Source: Sphingomonas citri (GTDB lineage Bacteria; Pseudomonadota; Alphaproteobacteria; Sphingomonadales; Sphingomonadaceae). Taken from it: DNA of 64,000 nt. The DNA lies in contig NZ_JAHXZN010000008.1 in NCBI RefSeq assembly GCF_019429485.1, forward strand, positions 1-64,000, given 5' to 3'. The translations under genes and the position numbers were made by a program. The notes beneath the pieces were generated by a model. The model searched no databases, was not told the origin of the DNA, and was given only the letters and a program-made list of their open reading frames with translations. Numbering within the stretch: the stretch's first letter is position 1; each line of letters starts with the position of its first letter. Below are positions 33,277 to 42,204 of the stretch, in pieces.

Positions 33277-35664
33277 ATGGATAAGGCGAAACGCGCGACA
33301 CTCGCGGGCCTGACGGCGATGGCCGTGGTCGCTTCGGCGCGGCCGGGTGCAGGCGCCGAGCGGCGGCAAGACGATGTCGATCCGCTCGATCGACGCATGG
33401 CCGACTATGATCCCGTGTGGCGCAGCGCCAGCCGCGACGCCGGCGAGTCGATGCCCTGCGGGGCGGGCGATATCGGGCTGAACGTGTGGGTCGAGGGCGA
33501 TGACGTGCTGTTCTACGTCGCCCGCAGTGGCGCTTTCGACGAGACCAACAGCTATCTGAAGCTCGGCCGCGCGCGGCTCCGCTTCGATCCGTCGCCGTTC
33601 GGCCGCGGCGCCTCCTTCGAGCAGCGCCTCAGCCTCGTGACGGGCGAGATGGTGGTGACCTGCGGCGACCTCGTCGTCACGCTGTGGGCGGACGTCGCGT
33701 CACCGATCGTCCGCGTCGCGGTCGAGAGCAGCGCCCCTGTCGCCATGACGGCGACCTGGGAAAGCTGGCGAACCCACGACCGCGACTATCTGCCGGCCGA
33801 AATGTCGATGCACCGCGCCTATGATGGCGCGCCCGTCACGCCGCGCCAATATGCCGATGAGGTCGGCTTCGCGGAGGGTGGTGTGCTCAGCCTCCATCAC
33901 AATCGAGACAACAGCGTCTTCGACCTGCTCATCGAGCAGCAGGGCCTGGATGAGGTGAAGGATCAGCTGTGGAACCCGCTCGCCGGGCTGGGCTTCGGCG
34001 CCTTGTTGCACGGCGACGGGTTCGTTCCTGCCGGGACGGTGGAGGGACGATATGGCAGCACCGCTTTCATCGGCTGGACGCTCGGCAGCCGCCGCCCGCA
34101 GCGCCGGCACGAGCTCCGCCTCTTCTGTCACGTCGCCCAGGCGCCGACGCGCGATGAGTGGATCGCGGGCCTGCGCCGGCTGGCTATGTCGGATTCGGGC
34201 GCGGCAGTGTCTCGCCGGCGCAGCCGACGATGGTGGCGATCCTTCTGGGAGCGCAGCTGGATCGTGGTCGAACCCGGCGGCGCTCGGCCGAACAGCCAGC
34301 CCTGGCGCATTGGGCGCAACTACCAGCTCTTCCGCCACCAGCTTGGCACCAACGCGCGCGGCGCCTGGCCGACCAAGTTCAATGGTGGCAATTTCACGGT
34401 CGATCCCGAGTTTACCCAGCCCGAGCTGCGTCTCTCACCCGATTATCGCGCCTGGGGCGGCGGCGAGTTCACCGCGCAGAACCAGCGGCTGGTCCATTGG
34501 CCGATGCTGAAGAGCGGCGACTCCGACCTCATGCGACCGCAACTCGACTTCTACCGTCGGCTCCGCCGCACGGCGGAGCTGCGGACGCAGCATTACTGGG
34601 GGCACAAGGGCGCGTGCTTCGTCGAGCAGATCGAGAATTTTGGCCTCTGCTGCGGGCAGGAGTGGGGCTGGCAGCGGACCTGGAACAAGCCCGCCACGCG
34701 CATGCCCGGGGTCGAGGACAGCGCCTTCGTCGATTATCTCTGGGACACCGTCCTGGAATTCTGCCTCATGATGCTCGAGGTCGGTCGTTTCACCGGCGCC
34801 CATGTGTCGGGCGACCTCGCGTTCATCGACAGCTGCCTCACCTTCTTCGACGAGCATTATCGGCGGGAGCATGCGCGCATCACCGGTTCCGAGCTGGGTG
34901 CCGACGGCAAACTGGTCCTCTTTCCAGGCACCGCGTGCGAGACCTACAAGAACACGCTGAACTCAACCGTCACAATTGCCGGCCTGGACGCGGTTCTGGC
35001 CGCCCTGCTCGCCCTGCCCGAGCGGATGCTCGGCACGGCGCTCCGGGAGCGCTACGCCGCCCTGCGCACGACCTTGCCGAAGCTCCCGACCCGCCGCATG
35101 AGCGGCCGTCAGGTGATCGCGCCCGCTGCGCTATGGGACCGTATCCAGAATGTTGAAATCCCGCAGCTGTACCCGGTTTTTCCATACCATCGCTTCGGCG
35201 TCGGCCTGCCCAACCTTCAACTCGCGGTCGACACCTGGCACCATGGCGTCGACACGGCTGCGCAGAAGGACATCAAGAGCTGGCACCAGGACGCGATCTT
35301 CTGCGCCCGCCTCGGCCTGACCGACGAGGCTGCCATGCTCACCGCGCGCAAGTTGGACGATTCGGGCCGTCGCTATCCGACCTTCTGGGGTCCCGGTCAC
35401 GACTGGGCGCCGGATCATAACTGGGGCGGGTCGGGGATGATCGGTCTACAGGAGATGCTGATGCAGACGCCCGGCGACTTGATCCACCTCTTCCCCGCCT
35501 GGCCACGCGATTGGGACGTCGACTTTCGCCTTCACGCGCCGCACGGCACCCGCGTCGATGCCACCCTGCAAGCAGGCCGGTTGGTCGCGCTGTTGGTTGA
35601 ACCCCCTGCCGCCCAGTCACGAGTGGTGCTGCCGGCATGGGCGACCGGCCTTGAGCCCAGCTAA
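33277..35664 (+). CDS. DUF5703-type (alpha/alpha)6-barrel protein, GH95-like
   Basis: A 795-residue exported protein with a short leader cut near GAGAE. Residues about 45-320 match a DUF5703-like N-terminal beta domain ('AGESMPCGAGDIGLNVWVEGDDVLFYVARSGAFDETNSYLKLGRARL'), as in GH95-related proteins. The rest is helical-barrel sequence with 'NAQ'-like blocks: 'FNGGNFTVDPEF', 'DYRAWGGGEFTAQNQRLVHWPMLKSGD' and 'WGHKGACFVEQIENFGL'. Acidic residues suited to catalysis are present, but the catalytic pair cannot be named. No enzyme activity is established for this family as far as I know. Placement after the galactan receptor suggests a glycosidase in the same pathway. The stop codon overlaps a dispersed repeat. 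Confidence 0.75.
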   Translation: MDKAKRATLAGLTAMAVVASARPGAGAERRQDDVDPLDRRMADYDPVWRSASRDAGESMPCGAGDIGLNVWVEGDDVLFYVARSGAFDETNSYLKLGRARLRFDPSPFGRGASFEQRLSLVTGEMVVTCGDLVVTLWADVASPIVRVAVESSAPVAMTATWESWRTHDRDYLPAEMSMHRAYDGAPVTPRQYADEVGFAEGGVLSLHHNRDNSVFDLLIEQQGLDEVKDQLWNPLAGLGFGALLHGDGFVPAGTVEGRYGSTAFIGWTLGSRRPQRRHELRLFCHVAQAPTRDEWIAGLRRLAMSDSGAAVSRRRSRRWWRSFWERSWIVVEPGGARPNSQPWRIGRNYQLFRHQLGTNARGAWPTKFNGGNFTVDPEFTQPELRLSPDYRAWGGGEFTAQNQRLVHWPMLKSGDSDLMRPQLDFYRRLRRTAELRTQHYWGHKGACFVEQIENFGLCCGQEWGWQRTWNKPATRMPGVEDSAFVDYLWDTVLEFCLMMLEVGRFTGAHVSGDLAFIDSCLTFFDEHYRREHARITGSELGADGKLVLFPGTACETYKNTLNSTVTIAGLDAVLAALLALPERMLGTALRERYAALRTTLPKLPTRRMSGRQVIAPAALWDRIQNVEIPQLYPVFPYHRFGVGLPNLQLAVDTWHHGVDTAAQKDIKSWHQDAIFCARLGLTDEAAMLTARKLDDSGRRYPTFWGPGHDWAPDHNWGGSGMIGLQEMLMQTPGDLIHLFPAWPRDWDVDFRLHAPHGTRVDATLQAGRLVALLVEPPAAQSRVVLPAWATGLEPS

Positions 35665-35733
35665 GACCCAATTTCGGTCATTCATCAGCTTATTCCCCTT
35701 CCCAGAAGCGGACGCTTATTCATCTCGGCAGCG
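35663..35733. repeat. dispersed intergenic repeat, copy A
   Basis: Begins AAGACCCAATTTCGGTCATT and has GCGGACGCTTATTCAT at the far end. Copies B (44482) and C (51707) share the AAGACCCA....CGGTCA.TC start and a ...ATTCGTT.ATG-like end at similar distance. All three follow a gene end. It resembles a sphingomonad REP-like family. Confidence 0.55.
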
Positions 35734-36143
35734 ACGAACCAGATGCGGATGGTGGATCTGCACTAGACAGCCCATTATCCCTCAGGCAGACGATCTGACG
35801 CGGTCTTCTGACATCCCGAACGCCGCAGCAAACCACCGGCTGCGCGTTGGTGTCACAACCGGACGTGGCTGTTGGAAAAATTCCGTTAGGCGCTGATCTC
35901 GTCTCGATTGGAACGGCGAAACGGGAAAGCCCAGGCTGAGGAAGCTCTGCAGGTGCCCAGGGCCGCATAACGGATACGGCCCAACAGCCAAGCCAGGCCA
36001 GTTCAGATGGCGCTGACTACGATGCCTGGGACGACCGCGGGGCAGAGCGGGATTCTTGGCGTCGCGGCCACCGCGTATCACGCGCGCGATCGCCGATGCG
36101 AGCCCACCGTCGATGCCGCTCGTCGGAGTATTGTCATCAGCAT
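35734..36143. other. intergenic region, nothing recognised
   Basis: About 410 bases after the repeat with no protein-like frame. The minus strand directly continues the truncated MATE gene, so lost coding sequence may once have occupied this space. Confidence 0.35.
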
Positions 36144-36359
36144 TCAGACCGAGAACACAACCGAGACACCGAGAAGCGCGTTTGTGCGCGGGCGGGACGT
36201 ATAGTTGTTCTCGACCACTCCGATGGCGGTCTGTGCCAGGAGTAAGGCGATCATGGGCGCGATGACGCGCGCGAGTGTGACAGGGATCGGCCCCAAGATT
36301 ATCGCCGAGCGCACTCCGGCCTTGGCCGAAGACGGCACGGACAGGGTCGGAATCGTCAT
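36144..36359 (-). pseudogene. MATE-family efflux gene, truncated
   Basis: Only 71 codons remain. The start ATG at 36359 overlaps the HxlR stop by 4 bases. The sequence 'LGPIPVTLARVIAPMIALLLAQTAIGVVENNYTSRPRTNALLGVSVVF' matches the first one and a half helices of MATE-type multidrug transporters, after which the frame ends. A full MATE protein has about 450 residues and 12 helices, so this one is non-functional. Confidence 0.65.
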
Positions 36360-36700
36360 AGACGCGTCGGATGCTCTTGGCCTAACACGTCGCCGCACCG
36401 GTCCCAATGCGCGGACCAGTCGCTGATCGCGTCGATGACGGCGCGAGACCCGGCGCCGCGCGGCGTGAGCCTGTATACCTGCCGGTCGGCAGGCTCAGGC
36501 AGGCGCACACGCTCGACCAGGCCCGCCTGCTCGTAGAGCCGAAGGCGCGCGGCCAGGATGTTCGCCGAAACGCCCGGAATGGCCTCGCGCAGGCCCGAGA
36601 AGCGCGCGGGGCCGGCCAGCAGCGTTCGCAGGATCGCAATGCCCCATTTCGCGGTGACGAGTTCCTCGATCGAAGATCGCGCGGAGGGCACCATGTTCAT
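36356..36700 (-). CDS. HxlR-family transcriptional regulator
   Basis: A 114-residue winged-helix protein: 'LVTAKWGIAILRTLLAGPARFSGLREAIPGVSANILAARLRLYEQAGLVERVRLPEPADRQVYRLTPRG' is the standard HxlR core (GKWxxxIL, RFxxLxRxIPGIS). HxlR proteins control detoxification and efflux genes in response to reactive or toxic compounds. The usual N-terminal Cys is absent. It overlaps by 4 bases both the small gene upstream and the truncated MATE gene downstream, so its original target may have been lost. Confidence 0.88.
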   Translation of the reverse strand: MNMVPSARSSIEELVTAKWGIAILRTLLAGPARFSGLREAIPGVSANILAARLRLYEQAGLVERVRLPEPADRQVYRLTPRGAGSRAVIDAISDWSAHWDRCGDVLGQEHPTRL

Positions 36701-36891
36701 GCCGGATCGCGGTCCGGCGGGGACGCGGTGGGCAACGCCGCCTCGACCTCTTGGAGGCGACGCTCCAGCGCGTGGATGCGCTGGGACGTGATCTCGTGCA
36801 CGTCCGTGTCCAGCGCTTTTGCCCAGAGGTCGAGCCAGCGGACCGCTCGACCCCAGATCGACGTGCGAACCGGCGAAGTATTCATGTCCAT
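36697..36891 (-). CDS. 64-residue small protein in efflux operon
   Basis: Starts at 36891 (MDMNTSPVRTSIW) and overlaps the HxlR start by 4 bases. It contains 'WGRAVRWLDLWAKALDTDVHEITSQRIHALERRLQEVEAAL', an amphipathic helix followed by a coiled-coil-like helix. No family recognised. Operon position suggests an accessory role to efflux or to the regulator. Confidence 0.55.
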   Translation of the reverse strand: MDMNTSPVRTSIWGRAVRWLDLWAKALDTDVHEITSQRIHALERRLQEVEAALPTASPPDRDPA

Positions 36892-37253
36892 GCTCCTCTC
36901 GGTGATGTGGACGCCACGTCGCTGAGAGCTGCTGCGACCGCGAGTTGATCCTCGGTTAGTCCGCAGCGGACGCACTCGGCGATGACCGAGGCGCGCCTTG
37001 CGTCGCTTAATCGGAGCCTCCGTCCGATGCAGAACCGCCGCAGCGCCTCCAGCCTCGGATCCGCAAGCGGGTTCGCCCGCCGGACGCCGAACAGGAGGTC
37101 TGCCAAGCGTCGCAGCGCACCCCCTGGGCAGATCGTCGCCGGCTCGTCCCGCAGCGCGAGCATCACCACCTGACGCTCGATCGGCGAGAGAAGCGGTGAC
37201 GGCGGAGGCGTCGGGCCCGCGGTTGTGGCTGCGGTGACCGGGCGGTGGAACAT
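36882..37253 (-). CDS. 123-residue hypothetical protein in efflux operon
   Basis: It begins six bases after the RND permease stop and ends by overlapping the 64-residue gene by 10 bases. The sequence has 'LSPIERQVVMLALRDEPATI' and 'ADPRLEALRRFCIGRRLRLSDARRASVIAECVRCGLTEDQLAVAAAL'; the second block is helical and basic and may bind DNA. Not recognised as a known family. Confidence 0.55.
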   Translation of the reverse strand: MFHRPVTAATTAGPTPPPSPLLSPIERQVVMLALRDEPATICPGGALRRLADLLFGVRRANPLADPRLEALRRFCIGRRLRLSDARRASVIAECVRCGLTEDQLAVAAALSDVASTSPRGAWT

Positions 37254-37259
37254 CGTGCG

Positions 37260-40200
37260 TCAGGCCAAGGCCGGGGCAGCGGATGCCGACGCGGGCCGCT
37301 CGCCTTCGTCCGGTGTGATCCGATACCAGAGCGCATAGAGCGCCGGCAGGAAGACCAGCGTCAGCACCGTCCCGCCCAGCGTCCCGCCGATCAGGGTCAC
37401 CGCCATCGATCCCCAGAACACAGACTCGATGAGCGGGACGAAGGCCAGCACCGCAGCCAATGCCGTCAGGATGACCGGGCGCGAGCGCTGCACCGTCGCC
37501 TCCACTACCGCGTCGTGCGGGGTCATGCCGGCCTTCTCATTGTCGTGGATCTGACCGATCAGGATCAGCGTGTTGCGCATCAGGATGCCGGCGAGCGAGA
37601 TCAGCCCCAGGATCGCGTTGAACCCGAACGGCTGGCCGGTGACGAGCAGCGTCGGCACCACGCCGATCAGCCCGAGCGGTGCGGTCAGCAGCACGATCGC
37701 CATGGCCGACAGGCTGCGCACCTGCAGGATGATGACGACCATCATCAACACGATCATGATCGGGAAGATCGGCGCGAGCGCGGCGTTGGCCTTGCCCGCT
37801 TCCTCGATCGAACCCGCCATGTCGATGCGATAGCCGGCTGGCAGCGACGCGATGATCGGCTGGAGCTTCTCCATCATCGCGGTCGACACATCGGGGGGCT
37901 GGAGCCCGTCGGCGATGTCGCCGCGCACGGTGATCGTCGGCACGCGGTCGCGGCGCTGGAGGATCGGGTCTTCCATCCGCACCTCGAACCGACCGACCTG
38001 ACTGACCGGAACCCGCTGGCCGTTCGCGCCCACCAAGGTGAAGTCGCCGATCCGCGCGGGATCGAGCCGCTCGTCGCCGGCGGACCGCGCGACGATGTCG
38101 ACCGTGCGGATGTCCTCGCGCGCCTGCGCGACGGTGACGCCGGTCAGCAGGAACTGGAGCTGATTGGCGACGTCCGCCGATGTGAGGCCGAGCGCGCGCA
38201 GCCGATCCTGGTCGAGCACCAGCCGCATCGCGGGCGCACGCTCGACCGAGTCGACGTTGACGGTGCGCATCATAAGATCGTTCTGCATCACCTGTCGTAC
38301 CCGCTCCGCGATGGCGCGCACCTGGTCGCGGTCGGGGCCGTTCACGCGGAAGGCGACAGGGAAGGGCGACGGCGGGCCGAACACGAGCTGGGTCGCCCGC
38401 ACGCGCGCCATCGGGGCGAGACCGTCCGCGACCGCTCGGCGCAGGTTCGCCTTCAGCGCGTCGCGCTCCTCCTCGTCGTCGGTCCGCACGACGATCTTGG
38501 CGAAGGACGGATCGGGAAGCTCGGAGTTGAGCGACATGAAGAAGCGGGGGGCGCCCTGGCCGATATAGCTCGTGACGATCTTCGCCTGCGGCTGGCGGCG
38601 CAGCCATGTCTCAACCTCGCGGCTGGCCAGGCTGGTCGCCTCGAGCGCGCTGCCCTTGGGCATGTAGACCTCGACCAGCAGCTCGGGCCGGTCGGACTGC
38701 GGGAAGAACTGCTTCTTGACGGGCCCCATCCCGACGCCGGCGATCAGAAACGCACCGAGCGTCGAAAGCGCGACGAGCTTCTTGCGGCGCACCGCCCAGG
38801 CGATCAGCCCGCGCACCTTCTGATAGCGCGGCGTCTGATAGATGGCGGCGTGTCCGCCCTCGACCGGCTTGATGTCGGGCAGCAGCTTGACGCCCATGTA
38901 GGGGGTGAAGATCACCGCGACGAACCACGAGGCGATCAGCGCGAAGCCGACCACCCAGAAGATGTTGCCGGCATATTCGCCCGCGCTCGACTGCGCGAAG
39001 CCCACCGGCATGAGCCCGATGACGGTGACGAGCGTGCCCGCCAGCATCGGCGCGGCCGTGTGGCTCCAGGCATAGGCCGACGCCCTGATGCGGTCGTAGC
39101 CTTCCTCCATCTTCACCACCATCATCTCGATCGCGATGATGGCGTCGTCGACGAGCAGGCCGAGCGCGAGGATCAGCGCGCCGAGCGTGATGCGGTCAAG
39201 CACGCGGTCGGTCGCCCACATGACGACGAGGACGATCGCGAGCGTGAGCGGCACTGCCGCCGCGACGACGATGCCGACCCGCCAGCCGAGGCTGACGAGA
39301 CTGACGATCATCACGATCGCCAGCGCCTCGAGGAAGGTTTTCATGAACTGGTCAACCGCGGCCCGGATGTTGACCGCCTGGTCGGTGACGGGCGTTAAAC
39401 TCATGCCCAGCGGAAGCTCCGACTGGATCTTCTTCACCTCGGCACCCAGCGCCTTGCCGAGCTCCAGTCCGTTCCACCCCTGGCGCATCACGACGCTCAG
39501 CAGCAGGGCCGGCTCGCCTTCGCTGCGGATCTTGAAGGCGGACGGGTCCTGATAGCCGCGCTTGACCGTGGCGATGTCGGACAGCTGCAGCGTGGCGCCA
39601 TTGGCGACGATCGGCAGGTCGCGGATCTTGGCGAGATCGTCGAACGCGCCGTCGAGGCGGACGGTGACCGTCTGCGCCTTGCTCTCGACCGAGCCCGCCG
39701 GGGTCAGCAGGTTCTGCTTGCCGAGCGCATCGAGGATCGCACGCGGCTCGACGCCAAACGTCGCCAGCCGACCTTCCGAGAACTCGACGTAGATGCGCTC
39801 GGGCTGCTCGCCGAGGATCTTGATCTTGTTGACGCCGGGCACATGCAGCAGCCGCTGCCGCAGCTGTTCGGCCTCGCGGGCGAGCTTGCGCTGCGGCTCC
39901 CCCTTCGCCTTAAGAGCGTAGAGCGCGAAGGTGACGTCGCCATATTCGTCGTCCAGGAACGGACCGGCGACCCCCTGCGGCAGGTTGCGCTGCTCGTCCT
40001 GCAGCTTCTTGCGGGCCTGGTAGAACTGCTCCGGGACCAGTTCGGGCGGCACCGTGTCCTTCAGCCAAAGCGTGATGAAGACGAAGCCGGGCCGCGTGAA
40101 GGTGTCGGCGCGATCGTAGTAGCGCAGCTCCTGCAGACGCTTCTCGATCGGCTCCGCGACCTGATCCTGCATCTCCTGCGCGGTGGCGCCGGGCCATGCG

Positions 40201-40391
40201 GCGGCGACCGTCATCACCTTGATCGTGAAGCTCGGATCCTCGGCGCGGCCGAGCTTCATGAAGGCGATGGTGCCCGCCATGATGATCGCCATCAGGAAGA
40301 ACAAAGTCACCGATCGTTCGCGGACGGCGAGCGCCGAGAGGTTCCAGCGGCTCGGCTGCGCGTCGGACGCGCGGTTAGCATCGGCGCTCAC
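37260..40391 (-). CDS. RND efflux permease
   Basis: A 1043-residue inner-membrane pump of the AcrB-like RND superfamily. The GTG start at 40391 overlaps the adaptor stop by 4 bases, so an ATG farther upstream (40550) is rejected. Signs: 'LFFLMAIIMAGTIAFMKLGRAEDPSF' at the first helix, 'AAWPGATAQEMQDQVAEPIEKRLQEL' in the porter domain, central helices with 'LGALILALGLLVDDAIIAIEMMVVKMEEG' carrying the two Asp of proton relay, and 'LAGILMRNTLILIGQIHDNEKAGMTPHDAVVEA' near the end. It exports drugs or toxic compounds with the adaptor and the divergent outer-membrane lipoprotein. Confidence 0.93.
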   Translation of the reverse strand: MSADANRASDAQPSRWNLSALAVRERSVTLFFLMAIIMAGTIAFMKLGRAEDPSFTIKVMTVAAAWPGATAQEMQDQVAEPIEKRLQELRYYDRADTFTRPGFVFITLWLKDTVPPELVPEQFYQARKKLQDEQRNLPQGVAGPFLDDEYGDVTFALYALKAKGEPQRKLAREAEQLRQRLLHVPGVNKIKILGEQPERIYVEFSEGRLATFGVEPRAILDALGKQNLLTPAGSVESKAQTVTVRLDGAFDDLAKIRDLPIVANGATLQLSDIATVKRGYQDPSAFKIRSEGEPALLLSVVMRQGWNGLELGKALGAEVKKIQSELPLGMSLTPVTDQAVNIRAAVDQFMKTFLEALAIVMIVSLVSLGWRVGIVVAAAVPLTLAIVLVVMWATDRVLDRITLGALILALGLLVDDAIIAIEMMVVKMEEGYDRIRASAYAWSHTAAPMLAGTLVTVIGLMPVGFAQSSAGEYAGNIFWVVGFALIASWFVAVIFTPYMGVKLLPDIKPVEGGHAAIYQTPRYQKVRGLIAWAVRRKKLVALSTLGAFLIAGVGMGPVKKQFFPQSDRPELLVEVYMPKGSALEATSLASREVETWLRRQPQAKIVTSYIGQGAPRFFMSLNSELPDPSFAKIVVRTDDEEERDALKANLRRAVADGLAPMARVRATQLVFGPPSPFPVAFRVNGPDRDQVRAIAERVRQVMQNDLMMRTVNVDSVERAPAMRLVLDQDRLRALGLTSADVANQLQFLLTGVTVAQAREDIRTVDIVARSAGDERLDPARIGDFTLVGANGQRVPVSQVGRFEVRMEDPILQRRDRVPTITVRGDIADGLQPPDVSTAMMEKLQPIIASLPAGYRIDMAGSIEEAGKANAALAPIFPIMIVLMMVVIILQVRSLSAMAIVLLTAPLGLIGVVPTLLVTGQPFGFNAILGLISLAGILMRNTLILIGQIHDNEKAGMTPHDAVVEATVQRSRPVILTALAAVLAFVPLIESVFWGSMAVTLIGGTLGGTVLTLVFLPALYALWYRITPDEGERPASASAAPALA

Positions 40392-41485
40392 TGAGCCGCA
40401 TCCTTTGCGGCGACCTGCCGGGCGATCCGCACCGGCTGGCCGTGGTGGAGCAGGTGCGCCCCGAGCGCGACGATGGCTTCTCCCGCGCGCAGGCCGGCCG
40501 ACAGCGCGGCGCTCTCCTCTCCAACCGTCGCGATCCGGACCGGACGCCACGCCACTGTCGGCTGCTTGCCCGCGCGAACGACCCAGACGCCGGGGCCCTT
40601 CCCGTTGTCGGTGATCGCGGCCAGCGGCACTTCGGTCCCAGCTGCGGCGCCCGGCTGCGCTAGCGCGACGGTGACGGTCGAGCCGAGCGGCGCCCGAGCT
40701 GGAGCACCCGCCAGCACGTAGCGTGCCGCGAAGGTTCGTGTCGCCGGGTCGGCGGCATCTGACAGTTCACGCAAGGTCGCCGCGCCGGTCGCCCCGCCAT
40801 AGGTGCGCGCCTGCGCCGTCGATCCGATGCCGGGCCGCAGCGTCTCGGGAAGCTGGATGAGCGCCTCGCGCGGACCCGAGCGCGCGATCCGCACGACGAC
40901 CTGGCCCGCGCCGACCACCTGGCCCGGCTCGGCCAGCGTCTCGACGACCGTCCCGTCGGCGTCGGCGAGCAGGACGCTGTAGCCCGTTTCGTTGCGGGCC
41001 ACGCGCGCCTGCGCGGTGGCCGAGGCAAGCTGGGCGCGCGCCGCATCGGCCGCCGCCCTGGCCTGGTCGTAGGCGGAGGCCGACACCGCGCCCGCGCCCA
41101 CCAGATCGCGGAGACGCGCCTCGTCCGCGGCGGTCTGGCGTGCGCGGGCGCGGGCAGCTTCGACCGTCCCGGCCGACGCCTGGCTCGCCAGCGCGAGGTC
41201 GCTCGCGTCGATGCGCATCAGCGGCTGGGCGCGCCGGACGACCTGCCCCGCATCGACGAGGCGCTGCACGACCTTGCCGCCGACCCGGAACCCCAGGTCG
41301 CTCTGAACCCTGGCGGCCACCACGCCGGTGAACTCGCGCCCGGTCCCTGCGCCGGATGACGGGACCGTTACCCGGACCAGCGGCGACAGCGTCCGGGGAT
41401 CCGCCTCCTCCTTGCCGCAGGCGGCGAGCGCCAATGCGATGAGCGGCGCCACGCCCGCGGTGCGGATCGGTAACCGTTGCGACAC
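40388..41485 (-). CDS. RND periplasmic adaptor lipoprotein (HlyD family)
   Basis: A 365-residue membrane-fusion protein. The lipobox LAAC is at residues 20-23 of 'VAPLIALALAACGKEE', so it is an inner-membrane-anchored lipoprotein. The lipoyl halves ('FRVGGKVVQRLVDAGQVVRRAQPLMRIDASD' and 'ADGTVVETLAEPGQVVGAGQVVVRIA') flank an Ala-rich coiled hairpin. It connects the RND permease to the outer-membrane channel. It follows the TetR gene by 73 bases that contain an operator-like palindrome. Confidence 0.9.
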   Translation of the reverse strand: MSQRLPIRTAGVAPLIALALAACGKEEADPRTLSPLVRVTVPSSGAGTGREFTGVVAARVQSDLGFRVGGKVVQRLVDAGQVVRRAQPLMRIDASDLALASQASAGTVEAARARARQTAADEARLRDLVGAGAVSASAYDQARAAADAARAQLASATAQARVARNETGYSVLLADADGTVVETLAEPGQVVGAGQVVVRIARSGPREALIQLPETLRPGIGSTAQARTYGGATGAATLRELSDAADPATRTFAARYVLAGAPARAPLGSTVTVALAQPGAAAGTEVPLAAITDNGKGPGVWVVRAGKQPTVAWRPVRIATVGEESAALSAGLRAGEAIVALGAHLLHHGQPVRIARQVAAKDAAQ

Positions 41486-41524
41486 GAATCAGTCCTCCCA
41501 GGTTCGGGAGCCTGACTGTTGTCT

Positions 41525-41550
41525 TGTGACCAATCTGTCAATAGGTCACA
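41525..41550. promoter_or_regulatory. TetR operator-like palindrome before adaptor gene
   Basis: TGTGACC, twelve bases, then GGTCACA form a 26-base inverted repeat between the TetR gene end and the adaptor start. A site of equal length with GTGACCA...TTAGTCACA arms lies upstream of the TetR gene at 42214-42239. On the minus strand TTGACA lies inside it. Confidence 0.65.
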
Positions 41551-41558
41551 TGGAAAGG

Positions 41559-42185
41559 CTACGGAGCAAGGCTGCGAAGGATAAGGCTCGCCACCTCCTG
41601 CTGCGCATCCGGAAGCAGGTCGAGGTTGCGCTCGAGGTGCAGCGGATCGACGAACGGCATCATCGCGTAATAGATCGCTCGGCAGGTCTCATCGATCGGC
41701 GTCTTGCGCTCGAACTCCCCGCTGTCGCGCCCGCTCCGGACGATCTCCAGGATCATCGCCTTCAACGTCTCGCGATAGCTCCGGGCCGAGTTCCACTGCT
41801 CCGCGGCGGAATGGGCCGCGATGTCGTAGATCTTGCGATCGTCGAAGAAAAGTTCGACGCTGTGCGTCGTTAAACTCTTAAACATGCGCCGGAAACGATC
41901 AGTCGCGCTGCCACCCTCATCAATCGCCGCGCGGGTCGCGGCGACGATCCGATCCAGGCGCGAGCTGCAGATCGCCTCGCCGATGGCCTGCTTAGATTCG
42001 AAGAACCGGTAGATGTAGGCCTTCGAAAAACCGATCTCCCGGGCTAGATCGGCGACGGTGGTCTTACCGTAGCCATAACGAGCGAAGCACTCGTTCGCGG
42101 CGTCCACGATCTGGTCGCGAACGGTGTGCTCGGCTGGTCCTCGCGTAGACGTGGGCTGGGAGGCAGTGGCTGTCATGTCCGCCAT
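41559..42185 (-). CDS. TetR-family repressor of the RND efflux genes
   Basis: A 208-residue regulator with the TetR helix-turn-helix 'VRDQIVDAANECFARYGYGKTTVADLAREIGFSKAYIYRFFESKQAIGEAI' at 23-73. It lies between the divergent outer-membrane gene (42262) and the adaptor/RND genes on its own strand, with matching palindromes on both sides. It therefore probably represses itself and both arms. An in-frame ATG three codons in (MTATAS) is also possible. Confidence 0.9.
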   Translation of the reverse strand: MADMTATASQPTSTRGPAEHTVRDQIVDAANECFARYGYGKTTVADLAREIGFSKAYIYRFFESKQAIGEAICSSRLDRIVAATRAAIDEGGSATDRFRRMFKSLTTHSVELFFDDRKIYDIAAHSAAEQWNSARSYRETLKAMILEIVRSGRDSGEFERKTPIDETCRAIYYAMMPFVDPLHLERNLDLLPDAQQEVASLILRSLAP

Positions 42186-42204
42186 ATAGTCGCAAGACCG
42201 ACGC

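Noticed and set aside
37245..39398. Open plus-strand frame of 717 codons opposite the RND permease
   Set aside because: Its translation is His/Arg/Asp-rich low-complexity sequence, typical of the antisense of a high-GC gene. The minus strand encodes an unmistakable RND permease.
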